Positions 55,892-64,000 of a stretch of 64,000 bases of DNA are shown one piece after another. The notes beneath the pieces were generated by a model. That model made no database searches. It was not told where the DNA came from and saw nothing but the letters and a program-made list of their open reading frames with translations. Both the position numbers and the translations under genes were made by a program. This DNA is from Phaeobacter sp. B1627 (GTDB lineage: Bacteria > Pseudomonadota > Alphaproteobacteria > Rhodobacterales > Rhodobacteraceae), in NCBI RefSeq assembly GCF_006265095.1, contig NZ_VCNK01000006.1, positions 62,001 through 126,000 on the forward strand, read 5' to 3'. Numbering within the stretch: the first letter of the stretch is position 1; every line of letters starts with the position of its first letter.

Positions 55892-56434
55892 GTGGCCGAA
55901 GATCTAAGCAGCTTGCAACAAGTCCGTGGACGCGTGAAATGGTTCGATCCAACCAAAGGGTATGGGTTCATCAAATGTCCTAATGATGGGCCTGACATCC
56001 TTTTGCACGTGAATGTTCTGCGAAACTTTGGGCAGAGCTCCATTGCGGATGGCTCGGAAATCGAAGTGGTCACTCATCGCACGGACCGCGGGGTTCAGGC
56101 GGTTGAGATTGTCGCCATTGCGCCTCCCGAACGGGATGACACACCGGTCCTGAGCGATCTTGCGGATCTTGACGCGGTGGAGCTGAGCAACAGCCCGCTG
56201 GAGCCGGCCCGCGTCAAATGGTTCGACAAGGCAAAAGGGTTCGGATTTGCCAATGTCTTTGGCCGCGAGGAGGACGTGTTCCTTCATGTGGAGATCCTGC
56301 GTCAATCCGGTCTGTCCGATGTTCAGTCCGGCGAGGCGCTTGCCATGCGGGTGATCGATGGCAAACGAGGCCGCATGGCCGTGGAAGTGCTCGCCTGGGA
56401 GATAGCCAGTTCCACCCAGAAGAAAGAGGCCTGA
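55892..56434 (+). CDS. Tandem cold-shock domain protein
   Basis: A 180-residue RNA/DNA-binding protein with two cold-shock domains: residues about 10-75 (GRVKWFDPTKGYGFI, LLHVNVLRNFG) and 108-172 (ARVKWFDKAKGFGFA, VFLHVEILRQSG), each with RNP1- and RNP2-like aromatic motifs, joined by an acidic linker. Double-CSD proteins of this type are typical of alphaproteobacteria. The GTG at 55892 is inferred because GGA precedes it by nine bases and the residues before look non-coding; upstream AT-rich sequence (55770-55830) may form a cold-responsive leader. A DUF192 gene follows five bases later. Confidence 0.9.
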   Translation: MAEDLSSLQQVRGRVKWFDPTKGYGFIKCPNDGPDILLHVNVLRNFGQSSIADGSEIEVVTHRTDRGVQAVEIVAIAPPERDDTPVLSDLADLDAVELSNSPLEPARVKWFDKAKGFGFANVFGREEDVFLHVEILRQSGLSDVQSGEALAMRVIDGKRGRMAVEVLAWEIASSTQKKEA

Positions 56435-56439
56435 GGCCC

Positions 56440-56907
56440 GTGCAGGTCGGCTCTGTCGCCGGAGCTGTCTTGCTGTGGCTGTCTGCGGTTTCTGTTCAGG
56501 CTGCGTGTCAACGCGATCAGGTTGACCTCAGAGGGCCCTGGGGCGAGGCGCGCTTCGGGGTCGAGGTGGTTGATACCCCCGGCGGCCGTGCGATGGGCCT
56601 GATGTACCGGGCCGAGATGCCCGCTCGTGATGGCATGCTCTTTGTCTACGAGCACCCGCAGCGTGTGGCCTTCTGGATGAAGAACACATTGATTCCCCTT
56701 GATATGATCTTTGTCGAAGCCGACGGCACCGTCAGCCACATCCATCAGAATGCCGTTCCCGGCGATCTGACCCCGATTCCCGGTGGCGATAAGGTGCTGG
56801 TGGTGCTCGAAGTGAACGCCGGTATTGTCGAGACATACGGGATCACGGTCGGCAGCCAGATGCGCCATGAAGTTTTTTTGCAAGAACGCGCAATTTGGCC
56901 CTGTTAG
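56440..56907 (+). CDS. Secreted DUF192-family protein
   Basis: A 155-residue precursor with a signal peptide (MQVGSVAGAVLLWLSAVSVQA, cut before ACQRD) and the DUF192 core: GRAMGLMYRAEMPARDGMLF, VAFWMKNTLIPLDMIFV, GGDKVLVVLEVNAG. The family is widespread and of unknown function, probably periplasmic. A GTG start is inferred, closely following the cold-shock gene, so the two are likely co-transcribed. Confidence 0.85.
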   Translation: MQVGSVAGAVLLWLSAVSVQAACQRDQVDLRGPWGEARFGVEVVDTPGGRAMGLMYRAEMPARDGMLFVYEHPQRVAFWMKNTLIPLDMIFVEADGTVSHIHQNAVPGDLTPIPGGDKVLVVLEVNAGIVETYGITVGSQMRHEVFLQERAIWPC

Positions 56908-56950
56908 GGCTTTTCAATCCAGAACCTTAGCGATAGGAAGGCGCACGGTC

Positions 56951-57027
56951 CGGGGCGTGGCGCAGTCTGGTAGCGCACCTGTTTTGGGTACAGGGGGCCG
57001 TGAGTTCGAATCTCGCCGCCCCGACCA
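56951..57027 (+). tRNA. tRNA-Pro (TGG anticodon)
   Basis: A complete 77-base cloverleaf: acceptor stem CGGGGCG/CGCCCCG, D-loop TGGCGCAGTCTGGTAGCGCA, anticodon stem-loop CCTGT-TTTGGGT-ACAGG with anticodon TGG, T-arm around GTTCGAATC, and encoded 3' ACCA. Confidence 0.96.
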
Positions 57028-57035
57028 CTTCTACT

Positions 57036-57178
57036 AAATACGAGATCAAACACTCCCGGCATTGCCGGGGATGTTTGACCGTATTTGGGGATCAGATCCC
57101 TCTTCCTCAAGCCGCTTTTGCGGTCGTTGATCCGTAGGACCCACATCAGGGTCCCACATCCGGGGGGAACGCCCCGGA
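57036..57178. other. Hairpin-rich segment downstream of tRNA-Pro
   Basis: Contains a long imperfect hairpin (57036-57086; AAATACG ... CGTATTT ends, with TCAAACACTCCCGGCA paired to TGCCGGGGATGTTTGA), then GGATCA/TGATCC (57089-57133) enclosing CCGC-TTTT-GCGG, GGACCC/GGGTCC (57137-57154) and TCCGGGG/CCCCGGA (57159-57178). There is no T-tract. It could be tRNA trailer structure or an unannotated structured RNA. Confidence 0.45.
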
Positions 57179-57556
57179 GGATCCGTCAGAATCGGACCCG
57201 TGAGTAGGCGGGGATTCGCCATCATCCGATCTGCGATATTTACCATTCATTTACCAACTGGCTCTGCTGCGCGTCAGGGCCAACAACCGCCGCTGCTTTT
57301 TTTTGCGTTGAGTTTCTTCCGGCGGCCGAGTGTTGCGGCTCTGCCGATCATGATTTGCGAGCTGGTCGCGCGTCATGACACCTTCGGCCGCCGCCAATCT
57401 GTTGCGGCCAGTCCCGCCCGATCCAAATCACCTTGCTCCGGCAAACCCCTCCCAGACCGCAAGTTTTTACATTCCATTAACCCACATCATAAGAACCCTA
57501 TTCGACCCATCGACCTGTGGATGAATCGGGGCGCAGTCTGACCCTCGAAACGGTTG
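57179..57556. other. Unassigned region before nrdJ
   Basis: No recognisable gene. A plus-strand 113-codon frame (57200-57541) has no family resemblance. TGTGGATGA (57516-57524) is one mismatch from a DnaA box in reverse orientation. Confidence 0.35.
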
Positions 57557-57610
57557 AGATGGTCAACAGATTTGAATCCCAAAAAAAGAGATTTTTGCCG
57601 TTGACCATCT
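57557..57610. repeat. 11-bp inverted repeat upstream of nrdJ
   Basis: AGATGGTCAAC (57557-57567) and GTTGACCATCT (57600-57610) are exact reverse complements 32 bases apart. The right arm carries a TTGACC that could act as a -35 element. Confidence 0.6.
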
Positions 57611-57618
57611 AGGGGGAC

Positions 57619-57665
57619 TTACGCGACATTGTGGCTGTCGCTGGGGTCAGCACTAGATATTGAGA
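57619..57665 (+). promoter_or_regulatory. Candidate tandem NrdR boxes
   Basis: GCACTAGATATTGAGA (57650-57665) matches 12 of 16 positions, and TTACGCGACATTGTGG (57619-57634) 9 of 16, of the NrdR-box form ACACTATATATTGTGT. Their starts are 31 bases apart, the usual three-turn spacing of paired NrdR sites. They lie about 190-235 bases before the nrdJ start, in its presumed promoter. Confidence 0.6.
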
Positions 57666-57852
57666 TATATTTACGCCAACCCCCAAAGCAGCTCTTCGAG
57701 CAAAACCGCTGAAATCGGGCCGGTATATGGTCCAGGAGCGTGGGGCATCCCATCGCTTTGCGAGGCGTCTTTTGCTCGGCCGCAGGCGGCAAGTGAGGTT
57801 GGTGCCTGTGCATCAGAACGACAATACGAGACAGAACGGAACGGATGTGGCC

Positions 57853-60800
57853 ATGAGAATTGAACGTCATTTTACCAAAGCAGGTCAGGACGCTTACGCT
57901 GCTTTGAAGTTCGTCGGCGCCACATCTGAAATCCGCAACCCGGATGGCACCATCGTCTTCCGCCAGGAAGGCATCGAAGTTCCCTCCAGCTGGAGCCAGG
58001 TTGCCAGCGATGTGATCGCGCAGAAATATTTTCGCAAAGCCGGAGTGCCCTCGCGCCTGAAGAAGGTGCGGGAAAAAGACGTACCGTCGTTCCTGTGGCG
58101 CTCTGTGCCTGCGGATGACGACGTAGAGTTCGGCGGTGAAACCTCCTCCAAACAAGTCTTTGACCGGCTTGCGGGGGCCTGGGCCTACTGGGGCTGGAAG
58201 GGCGGCTACTTCTCCTCAGAAGAGGACGCCCGCGCGTATTTCGACGAGATGCGCTATATGCTCGCCAGCCAGCGCGCGGCGCCGAATTCCCCGCAGTGGT
58301 TCAACACCGGATTGCATTGGGCCTATGGCATCGACGGCCCTGCGCAGGGGCACCACTATGTCGATTACAAGACCGGCAAGCTGACAAAATCCAACAGTGC
58401 CTACGAGCATCCGCAGCCGCACGCCTGTTTCATTCAATCTGTCTCTGATGATCTGGTGCAGGACGGCGGCATCATGGATCTCTGGGTGCGCGAGGCCCGC
58501 CTGTTCAAATACGGCTCCGGCACCGGCACCAACTTCAGCCACCTGCGGGCAGAAGGGGAAAAGCTCTCCGGCGGGGGCAAATCGTCCGGCCTGATGGGGT
58601 TCCTGAAAATCGGCGACCGGGCAGCCGGCGCGATCAAATCCGGCGGTACCACACGCCGCGCGGCCAAGATGGTCATCGTCGATGCTGACCACCCCGATAT
58701 TGAACAATTCATCGATTGGAAGGTGCTGGAAGAGCAGAAAGTTGCCTCCATCGTCGCCGGATCCAAGATGCATGAGAAGATGCTCAACGGCATTTTTGCA
58801 GCTCTGCGCAGCTGGGATGGTCTGGCCGAGGACGCCTATGATCCGGCCGAGAACCCCGCCCTGAAGACCGCGATCCGCGAAGCCAAGAAAGTCGCAATTC
58901 CAGAGACCTACATCAAACGGGTGCTGGATTATGCCAAACAGGGCTATGACAGTATCGAGTTCCCGACCTATGACACCGATTGGGACTCCGAGGCCTATAG
59001 CTCCGTGTCCGGCCAGAACTCCAACAACTCCATTCGGGTGACCAACGCGTTTTTGCACGCGATCAAGAAGGACGCCGACTGGGAGTTGCTCAACCGCACA
59101 GACGGCAAGGTCGCCAAGACCGTGAAAGCGCGGGATCTGTGGGAAAAGGTCGGCCATGCGGCCTGGGCCTGCGCCGATCCGGGCATCCAGTTTCATGACA
59201 CCGTCAACGAATGGCATACCTGTCCCGAAGACGGCGAAATCCGTGGCTCCAACCCGTGCTCGGAATACATGTTCCTGGACGATACAGCCTGCAATCTGGC
59301 TTCGCTGAACCTGCTGACCTTCCTCAAGGATGGGGTGTTCCAGGCAGAAGATTTCATGCACGCCTGCCGCCTGTGGACGCTGACGCTGGAAATCTCGGTC
59401 ATGATGGCGCAGTTCCCGTCCAAGGAAATTGCGCAACTGTCCTATGATTTCAGGACCCTGGGCCTTGGCTATGCCAATATCGGCGGCCTGCTGATGAACA
59501 TGGGCTACAGCTATGACAGCGACGAGGGACGGGCGCTCTGCGGATCGCTGACCGCGATCATGACCGGTGTGGCCTATGCCACCTCTGCCGAGGTCGCCTC
59601 CGAGCTGGGTGCCTTTGCCGGATACGAACGCAACGCCGAGCATATGCTGCGGGTGATGCGCAACCACCGGAATGCGGCCTATGGCGCCACCGAAGGTTAT
59701 GACGGGCTGACCGTCAAACCGGTGCCGCTCGATCTTCAGAACTGCCCCGATGCACGGCTGACCGAGCTGGCCATGAGCGCATGGGACGAGGCGGTCAGCC
59801 TTGGCGAGAAACATGGATACCGGAACGCGCAATCCACCGTGATTGCCCCCACCGGCACCATCGGTCTGGTGATGGATTGCGACACCACCGGGATTGAGCC
59901 GGACTTTGCCCTGGTGAAATTCAAAAAGCTCGCAGGCGGTGGCTATTTCAAGATCATCAACCGCTCGGTTCCGTCCGCCCTCGAAGGGCTGGGGTATTCC
60001 TCCTCGCAGATCGAGGAAATCGTCTCTTACGCGGTTGGTCACGGATCCATCGGCAATGCGCCGGGCATCAACCATACCTCCCTCACCGGGCATGGGTTCG
60101 GACCCAATGAGCTGGCCAAGATCGACGCCGCCCTCGAGAGCGCCTTTGACATCCGGTTCGTGTTCAACCAATGGACCTTGGGCGAAGAGTTCTGCACCGG
60201 TGTTCTGGGCATTCCCACCGACAAGCTGACCGATCCGACTTTTGATCTTTTGCGCCACCTTGGCTTCACCAAATCCGACATCGATGCGGCGAATGATCAC
60301 GTCTGTGGCACGATGACATTGGAAGGGGCGCCCTTCCTCAAGGAAGAACACTACGCGATCTTTGACTGCGCCAATCCCTGTGGCAAAAAAGGCAAGCGTT
60401 ATCTGAACGTTGAGAGCCATATTCGGATGATGGCCGCGGCGCAGAGCTTTATCTCCGGGGCAATTTCCAAGACCATCAACATGGCCAACTCGGCCTCGAT
60501 CGAAGACTGTCTGAAGGCCTATGAGTTGAGCTGGTCGTTGGGCGTGAAGGCGAATGCCTTGTATCGCGATGGTTCAAAACTCAGCCAGCCTCTGGCCGCG
60601 TCGCTTGTTGAAAATGACGACGAGGCCGCCGAGATCCTCGAGAGCGGATCGGTGCCGGAAAAAGTCACGACACTGGCGGAAAAGATCGTAGAGAAGATCG
60701 TCGTCAAGGAGGTGCTGAAGTCCCACCGCACCAAGATGCCCCAACGCCGCAAGGGCTATACCCAAAAAGCAGTGGTCGGGGGACACAAGGTCTATTTGCG

Positions 60801-61503
60801 CACCGGCGAATATCAGGACGGCACACTCGGCGAGATCTTCATCGATATGCACAAGGAAGGCGCAGGCTTTCGGGCGATGATGAACAACTTTGCCATCGCC
60901 GTCTCGGTCGGGCTGCAATATGGCGTGCCGCTGGAGGAGTTCGTCGACGCCTTCACCTTCACCAAGTTTGAACCCGCCGGCATGGTTCAGGGCAACGACT
61001 CGATCAAGAACGCGACCTCCATCCTCGACTATGTGTTCCGGGAACTGGCGGTGTCCTACCTCGACCGGACCGATCTCGCTCATGTGAAACCGGAAGGGGC
61101 CAGCTTTGATGACCTCGGCCGGGGCGACGCAGAAGAGGGGCTCTCCAATCTGTCAGAGCTGAGTGACGGCGCCGCGTCCAAGTCCCTGGAAGTTCTGAAA
61201 CAAATCTCATCGACGGGCTATCTGCGCAAGCGTCTGCCACAGGAGCTTGTAGTCTTTCAGGGCGGTCAGACCAGCGTTGCGGTCACCGCGCTCACCCCCG
61301 GCACCGATCCGGTTGCCGCCCTGCAGACCCTGGTCCCGGAGGCAGGCGAGGCCTCGGTTCCGACAGGCATGGACGCGCGCACAAAGGCAAAGATGCAGGG
61401 CTATGAGGGCGATCCTTGCGGAGAATGCGGCAACTACACGTTGGTGCGCAACGGCACCTGCATGAAATGCAACACCTGCGGCTCCACTTCGGGCTGCAGC
61501 TAG
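57853..61503 (+). CDS. nrdJ: Class II (adenosylcobalamin-dependent) ribonucleotide reductase
   Basis: Makes deoxyribonucleotides using adenosylcobalamin, independent of oxygen. The 1216-residue protein starts [16 protein letters not shown] and carries the class II landmarks: [15 protein letters not shown], the glycine-rich [20 protein letters not shown], the [19 protein letters not shown] active-site region, and [20 protein letters not shown]. The C-terminal TSCPD-type region ([11 protein letters not shown]) ends in a zinc-ribbon-like tail (CGECGNYT then [14 protein letters not shown]). It has no intein. A candidate NrdR box pair lies upstream. I see no cobalamin-riboswitch B12 box. Start ATG 57853 is chosen over GTG 57847. 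Confidence 0.95.
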   Translation: MRIERHFTKAGQDAYAALKFVGATSEIRNPDGTIVFRQEGIEVPSSWSQVASDVIAQKYFRKAGVPSRLKKVREKDVPSFLWRSVPADDDVEFGGETSSKQVFDRLAGAWAYWGWKGGYFSSEEDARAYFDEMRYMLASQRAAPNSPQWFNTGLHWAYGIDGPAQGHHYVDYKTGKLTKSNSAYEHPQPHACFIQSVSDDLVQDGGIMDLWVREARLFKYGSGTGTNFSHLRAEGEKLSGGGKSSGLMGFLKIGDRAAGAIKSGGTTRRAAKMVIVDADHPDIEQFIDWKVLEEQKVASIVAGSKMHEKMLNGIFAALRSWDGLAEDAYDPAENPALKTAIREAKKVAIPETYIKRVLDYAKQGYDSIEFPTYDTDWDSEAYSSVSGQNSNNSIRVTNAFLHAIKKDADWELLNRTDGKVAKTVKARDLWEKVGHAAWACADPGIQFHDTVNEWHTCPEDGEIRGSNPCSEYMFLDDTACNLASLNLLTFLKDGVFQAEDFMHACRLWTLTLEISVMMAQFPSKEIAQLSYDFRTLGLGYANIGGLLMNMGYSYDSDEGRALCGSLTAIMTGVAYATSAEVASELGAFAGYERNAEHMLRVMRNHRNAAYGATEGYDGLTVKPVPLDLQNCPDARLTELAMSAWDEAVSLGEKHGYRNAQSTVIAPTGTIGLVMDCDTTGIEPDFALVKFKKLAGGGYFKIINRSVPSALEGLGYSSSQIEEIVSYAVGHGSIGNAPGINHTSLTGHGFGPNELAKIDAALESAFDIRFVFNQWTLGEEFCTGVLGIPTDKLTDPTFDLLRHLGFTKSDIDAANDHVCGTMTLEGAPFLKEEHYAIFDCANPCGKKGKRYLNVESHIRMMAAAQSFISGAISKTINMANSASIEDCLKAYELSWSLGVKANALYRDGSKLSQPLAASLVENDDEAAEILESGSVPEKVTTLAEKIVEKIVVKEVLKSHRTKMPQRRKGYTQKAVVGGHKVYLRTGEYQDGTLGEIFIDMHKEGAGFRAMMNNFAIAVSVGLQYGVPLEEFVDAFTFTKFEPAGMVQGNDSIKNATSILDYVFRELAVSYLDRTDLAHVKPEGASFDDLGRGDAEEGLSNLSELSDGAASKSLEVLKQISSTGYLRKRLPQELVVFQGGQTSVAVTALTPGTDPVAALQTLVPEAGEASVPTGMDARTKAKMQGYEGDPCGECGNYTLVRNGTCMKCNTCGSTSGCS

Positions 61504-61771
61504 GGCGATTTCCCGGCGCGACCCGCGCCGGCACACGACACCGCATCCGTGGGGCTTTCCACATTGGCGATGCGTAGGGGACGGCAGAAGATCCGCGCGC
61601 TCCCCGACGAAACAGGAGATACGTGCGTATTGCGTGCCTTCAACCCCATCGAGAGCGTGACCGGCGCTTTTGATTGATGTCTGGAGCGGGTGCGCTCGCT
61701 CCATACGCCGAGATGGACCAGGCAAGAAAAAACACCGGGCGGTCAATGAAAAGAGCCTGATCGGCGAAACT
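61504..61771. other. Region between nrdJ and its apparent terminator
   Basis: A strong hairpin CCGGCGCG-ACC-CGCGCCGG (61513-61531) follows nrdJ but lacks a T-tract. About 240 bases separate it from a true terminator. AGGAG at 61612-61616 precedes a 16-codon GTG frame, too short to call. Confidence 0.35.
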
Positions 61772-61801
61772 GACCCCCTCTGTCACAGAGGGGGTCTTTT
61801 T
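61772..61801 (+). terminator. Strong plus-strand terminator
   Basis: Perfect 11-bp stem (GACCCCCTCTG with CAGAGGGGGTC, loop TCA) followed by TTTTTG. It lies 269 bases past nrdJ and ends transcription just short of the convergent methyltransferase stop. Confidence 0.88.
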
Positions 61802-61816
61802 GTGTCTGAAACAGGG

Positions 61817-63364
61817 CTATGCCGACAGGTGGATCCGGAAGTTGTCCCGGAGCCGCAGGTCCAGATCGGGCGCAAACCGGGCCGGAGCGCGCTGTGCAAG
61901 GATCGCCTCCTTGCGTGCGGTGGCGCGCGCCACAAGATCCGGTTTGCCCCGTTCCACCCATTCTTTTGGCGAGGTGCGGTCGCCGAGCGTCGGATAGACA
62001 TAGTCGCGCTGCATCCGGTTGAGCGTCTGGCCGGTGCCAAGATAGTGACCGCTGCCGCCCAGACAAACCTCGGCCATCTGATCGAGCGCGAGCGTCTCAT
62101 CCGTCACTTCGATCCCGCGCACGCAGCGCAAGGCCTGACCGATCAGATCGTCCCCCAGCACAAGGCTTTCGTGACAGAAGCCCAGAAGGGACGCATGCAT
62201 GCCCGCAGCCTCGTAGATCATGTTCAACCCCGAGAGCCCCGCCATGACATTGGAGCACATCTGTTCCCATCCGGCCTGCATGTCGGGCAGTTTGCTGTCG
62301 GCAATTCCGGCCGCCGCGCCACCCGGAAGCCCATAGAAGTGATGCATCTGCGCGCAGCCGGCGCTGAGCAGGGCCTGCTCTCCCGAGCCGCCGGTCATGG
62401 CCCCCGTCCGCAAATCAAGGCCGAAGGGCCAGGTGCCAAAAATTGTGGGGTGTCCGGGCTTTAGCGTGTTTACGTAAACCACCCCGGCAAGACATTCGGC
62501 GACCGCCTGAACGATTGCACCCGCGACGGTGGACGGCGCCGTCGCCCCGGCCATGCCGGCCGACAGCAACAGCACGGGCATGCCCGCATGGATGCAGCCC
62601 TCCATCACCAGACAGGCCTCGGTGGCAAATTTCATCGGCGGTACCACGAAGCAGTTGGAATTGGACACAAACGGCCGCGCGCGCCAGCTGGCCTCACTCC
62701 CGGCAATCATATGCAGCATGTTCATCGCCGGCGCGACATAGGCGGGATCCGTAAAGGACGTGCCGATGTGTTTGAAGGTGCCGGAGGTACAGGCATAGAT
62801 GGTGTTGAGATCCATCTCCAGATTGTCGGCGATATCGCGGCAGACCATGGGCCGCTGCACAAAGTGGATATTGTCGAGGGCATCGCAGATCCGGGCGGCA
62901 TCGTGGAGATCCTGAACGGTGCAGTCGCGATAGTGGCGGCCGTCCACATCCACCAGATGCACCGCCGCGCCGGCCGTTCCGTAATGGACCCGCTGACCGC
63001 TCAGGTCGAGATCGGTCGCGCCATCGCGGCTGCAGAGGGTCACGGACCGGTTCGCCAGCGCCAGCATATCCTCGACCAGTGCGCGCGGAAACCGCAGACG
63101 CCCGTCATCGCCCAGCACACAGCCCGCCGCAGTCAGTCGCGCAACACCAGAGGCCGGAGCGTCGGCCAGCCCGATACGCTCCAGCGCCTCAAGGGCGGCG
63201 TGGTGGATGCGCAGGATCTCAGGCTCGGTCAGCACCTTGAGGCTGCCGCCCGTCAGGCCGGGGCGGATCGCGCGGAGGTCATCAGTCAGAGGGGCCGAAC
63301 GGGCGGCACGACGGGCAGCACGCCCGCCAGAGCGCCCTGCAGATACAGGTTTTTCAAAGGTCAT
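61817..63364 (-). CDS. Trimethylamine methyltransferase (MttB) superfamily protein, non-pyrrolysine
   Basis: A 515-residue member of the MttB/MtgB superfamily, whose members move a methyl group from a quaternary or tertiary amine to a corrinoid protein or other acceptor. Family blocks include FVSNSNCFVVPPMKFATEACLVME, GATAPSTVAGAIVQAVAECLAG, SGGSGE-like TGGSGEQALLSAG and AGWEQMCSNVMAGLSGLNMIYEAAG. There is no in-frame amber codon, so it is not a pyrrolysine enzyme; glycine betaine or similar compounds are likelier substrates. The N-terminus is Arg/Ala-rich (about 9-25). The start MTFEKPVSAG follows AGAGACCCCA only weakly; the frame is open further upstream. No corrinoid protein is in view. 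Confidence 0.85.
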   Translation of the reverse strand: MTFEKPVSAGRSGGRAARRAARSAPLTDDLRAIRPGLTGGSLKVLTEPEILRIHHAALEALERIGLADAPASGVARLTAAGCVLGDDGRLRFPRALVEDMLALANRSVTLCSRDGATDLDLSGQRVHYGTAGAAVHLVDVDGRHYRDCTVQDLHDAARICDALDNIHFVQRPMVCRDIADNLEMDLNTIYACTSGTFKHIGTSFTDPAYVAPAMNMLHMIAGSEASWRARPFVSNSNCFVVPPMKFATEACLVMEGCIHAGMPVLLLSAGMAGATAPSTVAGAIVQAVAECLAGVVYVNTLKPGHPTIFGTWPFGLDLRTGAMTGGSGEQALLSAGCAQMHHFYGLPGGAAAGIADSKLPDMQAGWEQMCSNVMAGLSGLNMIYEAAGMHASLLGFCHESLVLGDDLIGQALRCVRGIEVTDETLALDQMAEVCLGGSGHYLGTGQTLNRMQRDYVYPTLGDRTSPKEWVERGKPDLVARATARKEAILAQRAPARFAPDLDLRLRDNFRIHLSA

Positions 63365-63840
63365 TGGGGTCTCTCGGTCCAGGGAAGTGGGAATTACGCT
63401 TGACGACACATCAAGTGACCCTTGGGCGCCCCCGGGCCGCACGCCCTCGCGCCGCACCAATGGTCCGGCTGACGATATGGATGATGCAAAGCGGTTCCTG
63501 CATGCGACGCCTCCCAACAGGATCAGGCTAGGCGCAGAGCTTTTGGCGATTCTGTCCCACTTGCGACCTGCGTCAGAAAAACGACGTAAATTTAGTCCCG
63601 GACGACGGCGGGGATCGGCATGGAGCGCCTGAGTGGAGCGCCCTACGTAGCCCGGCAACGCCATCTTCTCAGGCCTTTATGGCGTGCAGGCCTGGGGGTA
63701 TGCGCGTCGCGATCGTTGCCTGCGATGACTCCGGGATCTGAACGAACTGTTAATCATAATATGCGACCATTCCGTCGAGCCATATCCAACCAAAACTGAA
63801 CATTCACGTCGCTGCCTTGCGCCAGTTTGAAGGACACCCT
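63365..63840. other. Divergent intergenic region, methyltransferase / secreted-protein gene
   Basis: About 480 bases. The minus strand remains open in the methyltransferase frame for 100 codons but without protein-like composition. A CATAAT near 63755 could be a -10 element of the rightward gene. No other structure seen. Confidence 0.35.
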
Positions 63841-64000
63841 CATGGTGAATGAAGCTCTCCATCGCAGCGGCACAAACCCGATTGTCCGTTGCGGCATGAT
63901 CGCGGGACTGTTGGCCTCTGCGCCCGCCTTTGTCCGCGCCGAAGATTGGTCGGGGCGTTTTCTGGGCGCGTGGAGCCGGGACAGCACGATGGCAGCGCCG
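63841..64000 (+). CDS. Secreted or outer-membrane protein, partial
   Basis: The first 53 codons of a gene running off the window end. ATG 63841 has GAAGGA seven bases upstream. It begins MVNEALHRSGTNPIV and has a probable signal peptide (MIAGLLASAPAFVRA, cut near residue 33), followed by EDWSGRFLGAWSRDS. The DWSG-aromatic-GA pattern right after a signal peptide is like the first strand of small outer-membrane beta-barrel proteins, but too little is present to decide. Confidence 0.55.

Noticed and set aside
56951-57027. tRNA-Pro as an active integration site
   Set aside because: No integrase or duplicated tRNA 3' end is visible downstream within the window.
57200-57541. 113-codon plus-strand frame before nrdJ
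   Set aside because: No ribosome site, no family resemblance, and it runs over hairpin-rich and regulatory-looking DNA.
57179-57852. Cobalamin riboswitch before nrdJ
   Set aside because: No B12-box core sequence is seen; besides, the enzyme uses rather than makes the cofactor.
58216-60420. 734-codon open frame opposite nrdJ
   Set aside because: Mirror of a strongly constrained G+C-rich gene; composition is typical of antisense artefacts.
57853-61503. Intein in nrdJ
   Set aside because: Length (1216 residues) and continuous family motifs leave no room for an insertion.
61817-63364. Pyrrolysine-containing trimethylamine methyltransferase
   Set aside because: No in-frame TAG occurs in the gene, and no pyrrolysine genes are visible.
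1-64000. CRISPR array
   Set aside because: No regularly spaced repeats of 24-48 bases were seen; the tandem repeats present are contiguous and short.

Overview
The window is a stretch of alphaproteobacterial chromosome, most likely from a marine Rhodobacteraceae (Roseobacter-group) member. I base this on the G+C-rich coding sequence, protein sequences typical of that family, and local gene order: trpE, yibQ, trpGD-ung-trpC-moaC-moeA-lexA, comEC-gltX-gltA, ccmE/ccmF/ccmH and a class II nrdJ. I see no plasmid, prophage or CRISPR signature. The only mobile DNA is a pair of decayed IS110-family insertion sequences.

Layout. 1-8.8 kb: valine (isobutyryl-CoA) catabolism genes (acyl-CoA dehydrogenase, 3-hydroxyisobutyryl-CoA hydrolase, mmsB, mmsA and a divergent LysR regulator), interrupted by a TPR/O-GlcNAc-transferase-like glycosyltransferase and an L,D-transpeptidase. 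8.8-16.4 kb: a CBS protein, coaD, a tiny membrane protein, gap (with a possible three-box operator array), a DUF808 membrane protein, transketolase, and a coiled-coil/ZapA cell-division pair. 16.5-20.2 kb: grxD, bolA and purL, then a candidate small RNA. 20.3-26.6 kb: a LysR regulator divergent from a fused indolepyruvate ferredoxin oxidoreductase, an acyltransferase and murI. 26.7-33 kb: argC, then cytochrome c maturation genes (ccmE, ccmF, ccmH) with a gene-transfer-agent type endolysin/holin pair between ccmE and ccmF, then an enoyl-CoA hydratase. 33-48.7 kb: gltA, gltX, comEC, two broken IS110 elements, lexA with its SOS box, moeA, moaC, trpC, ung, trpD, trpG and a YibQ-type protein. 48.7-57 kb: trpE, a PpiD-like chaperone, an aminotransferase, gpt, fabI, pdxH, a double cold-shock protein, a DUF192 protein and tRNA-Pro(TGG). 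57-64 kb: nrdJ behind a candidate NrdR box pair, an MttB-like methyltransferase, and the start of a secreted protein cut off by the window end.

Most of the content is housekeeping. The parts deserving a second look are the endolysin/holin cassette inside the ccm locus, the candidate two-hairpin small RNA with an exposed anti-Shine-Dalgarno stretch near 20.1 kb, the operator-like arrays before gap and nrdJ, the decayed IS110 pair and its shared 14-base flank, and several intergenic repeats and hairpins. Starts were moved inward wherever a Shine-Dalgarno sequence and the family N-terminus favoured a later codon. Functions rest on recognisable motifs and family knowledge; no database search was run.
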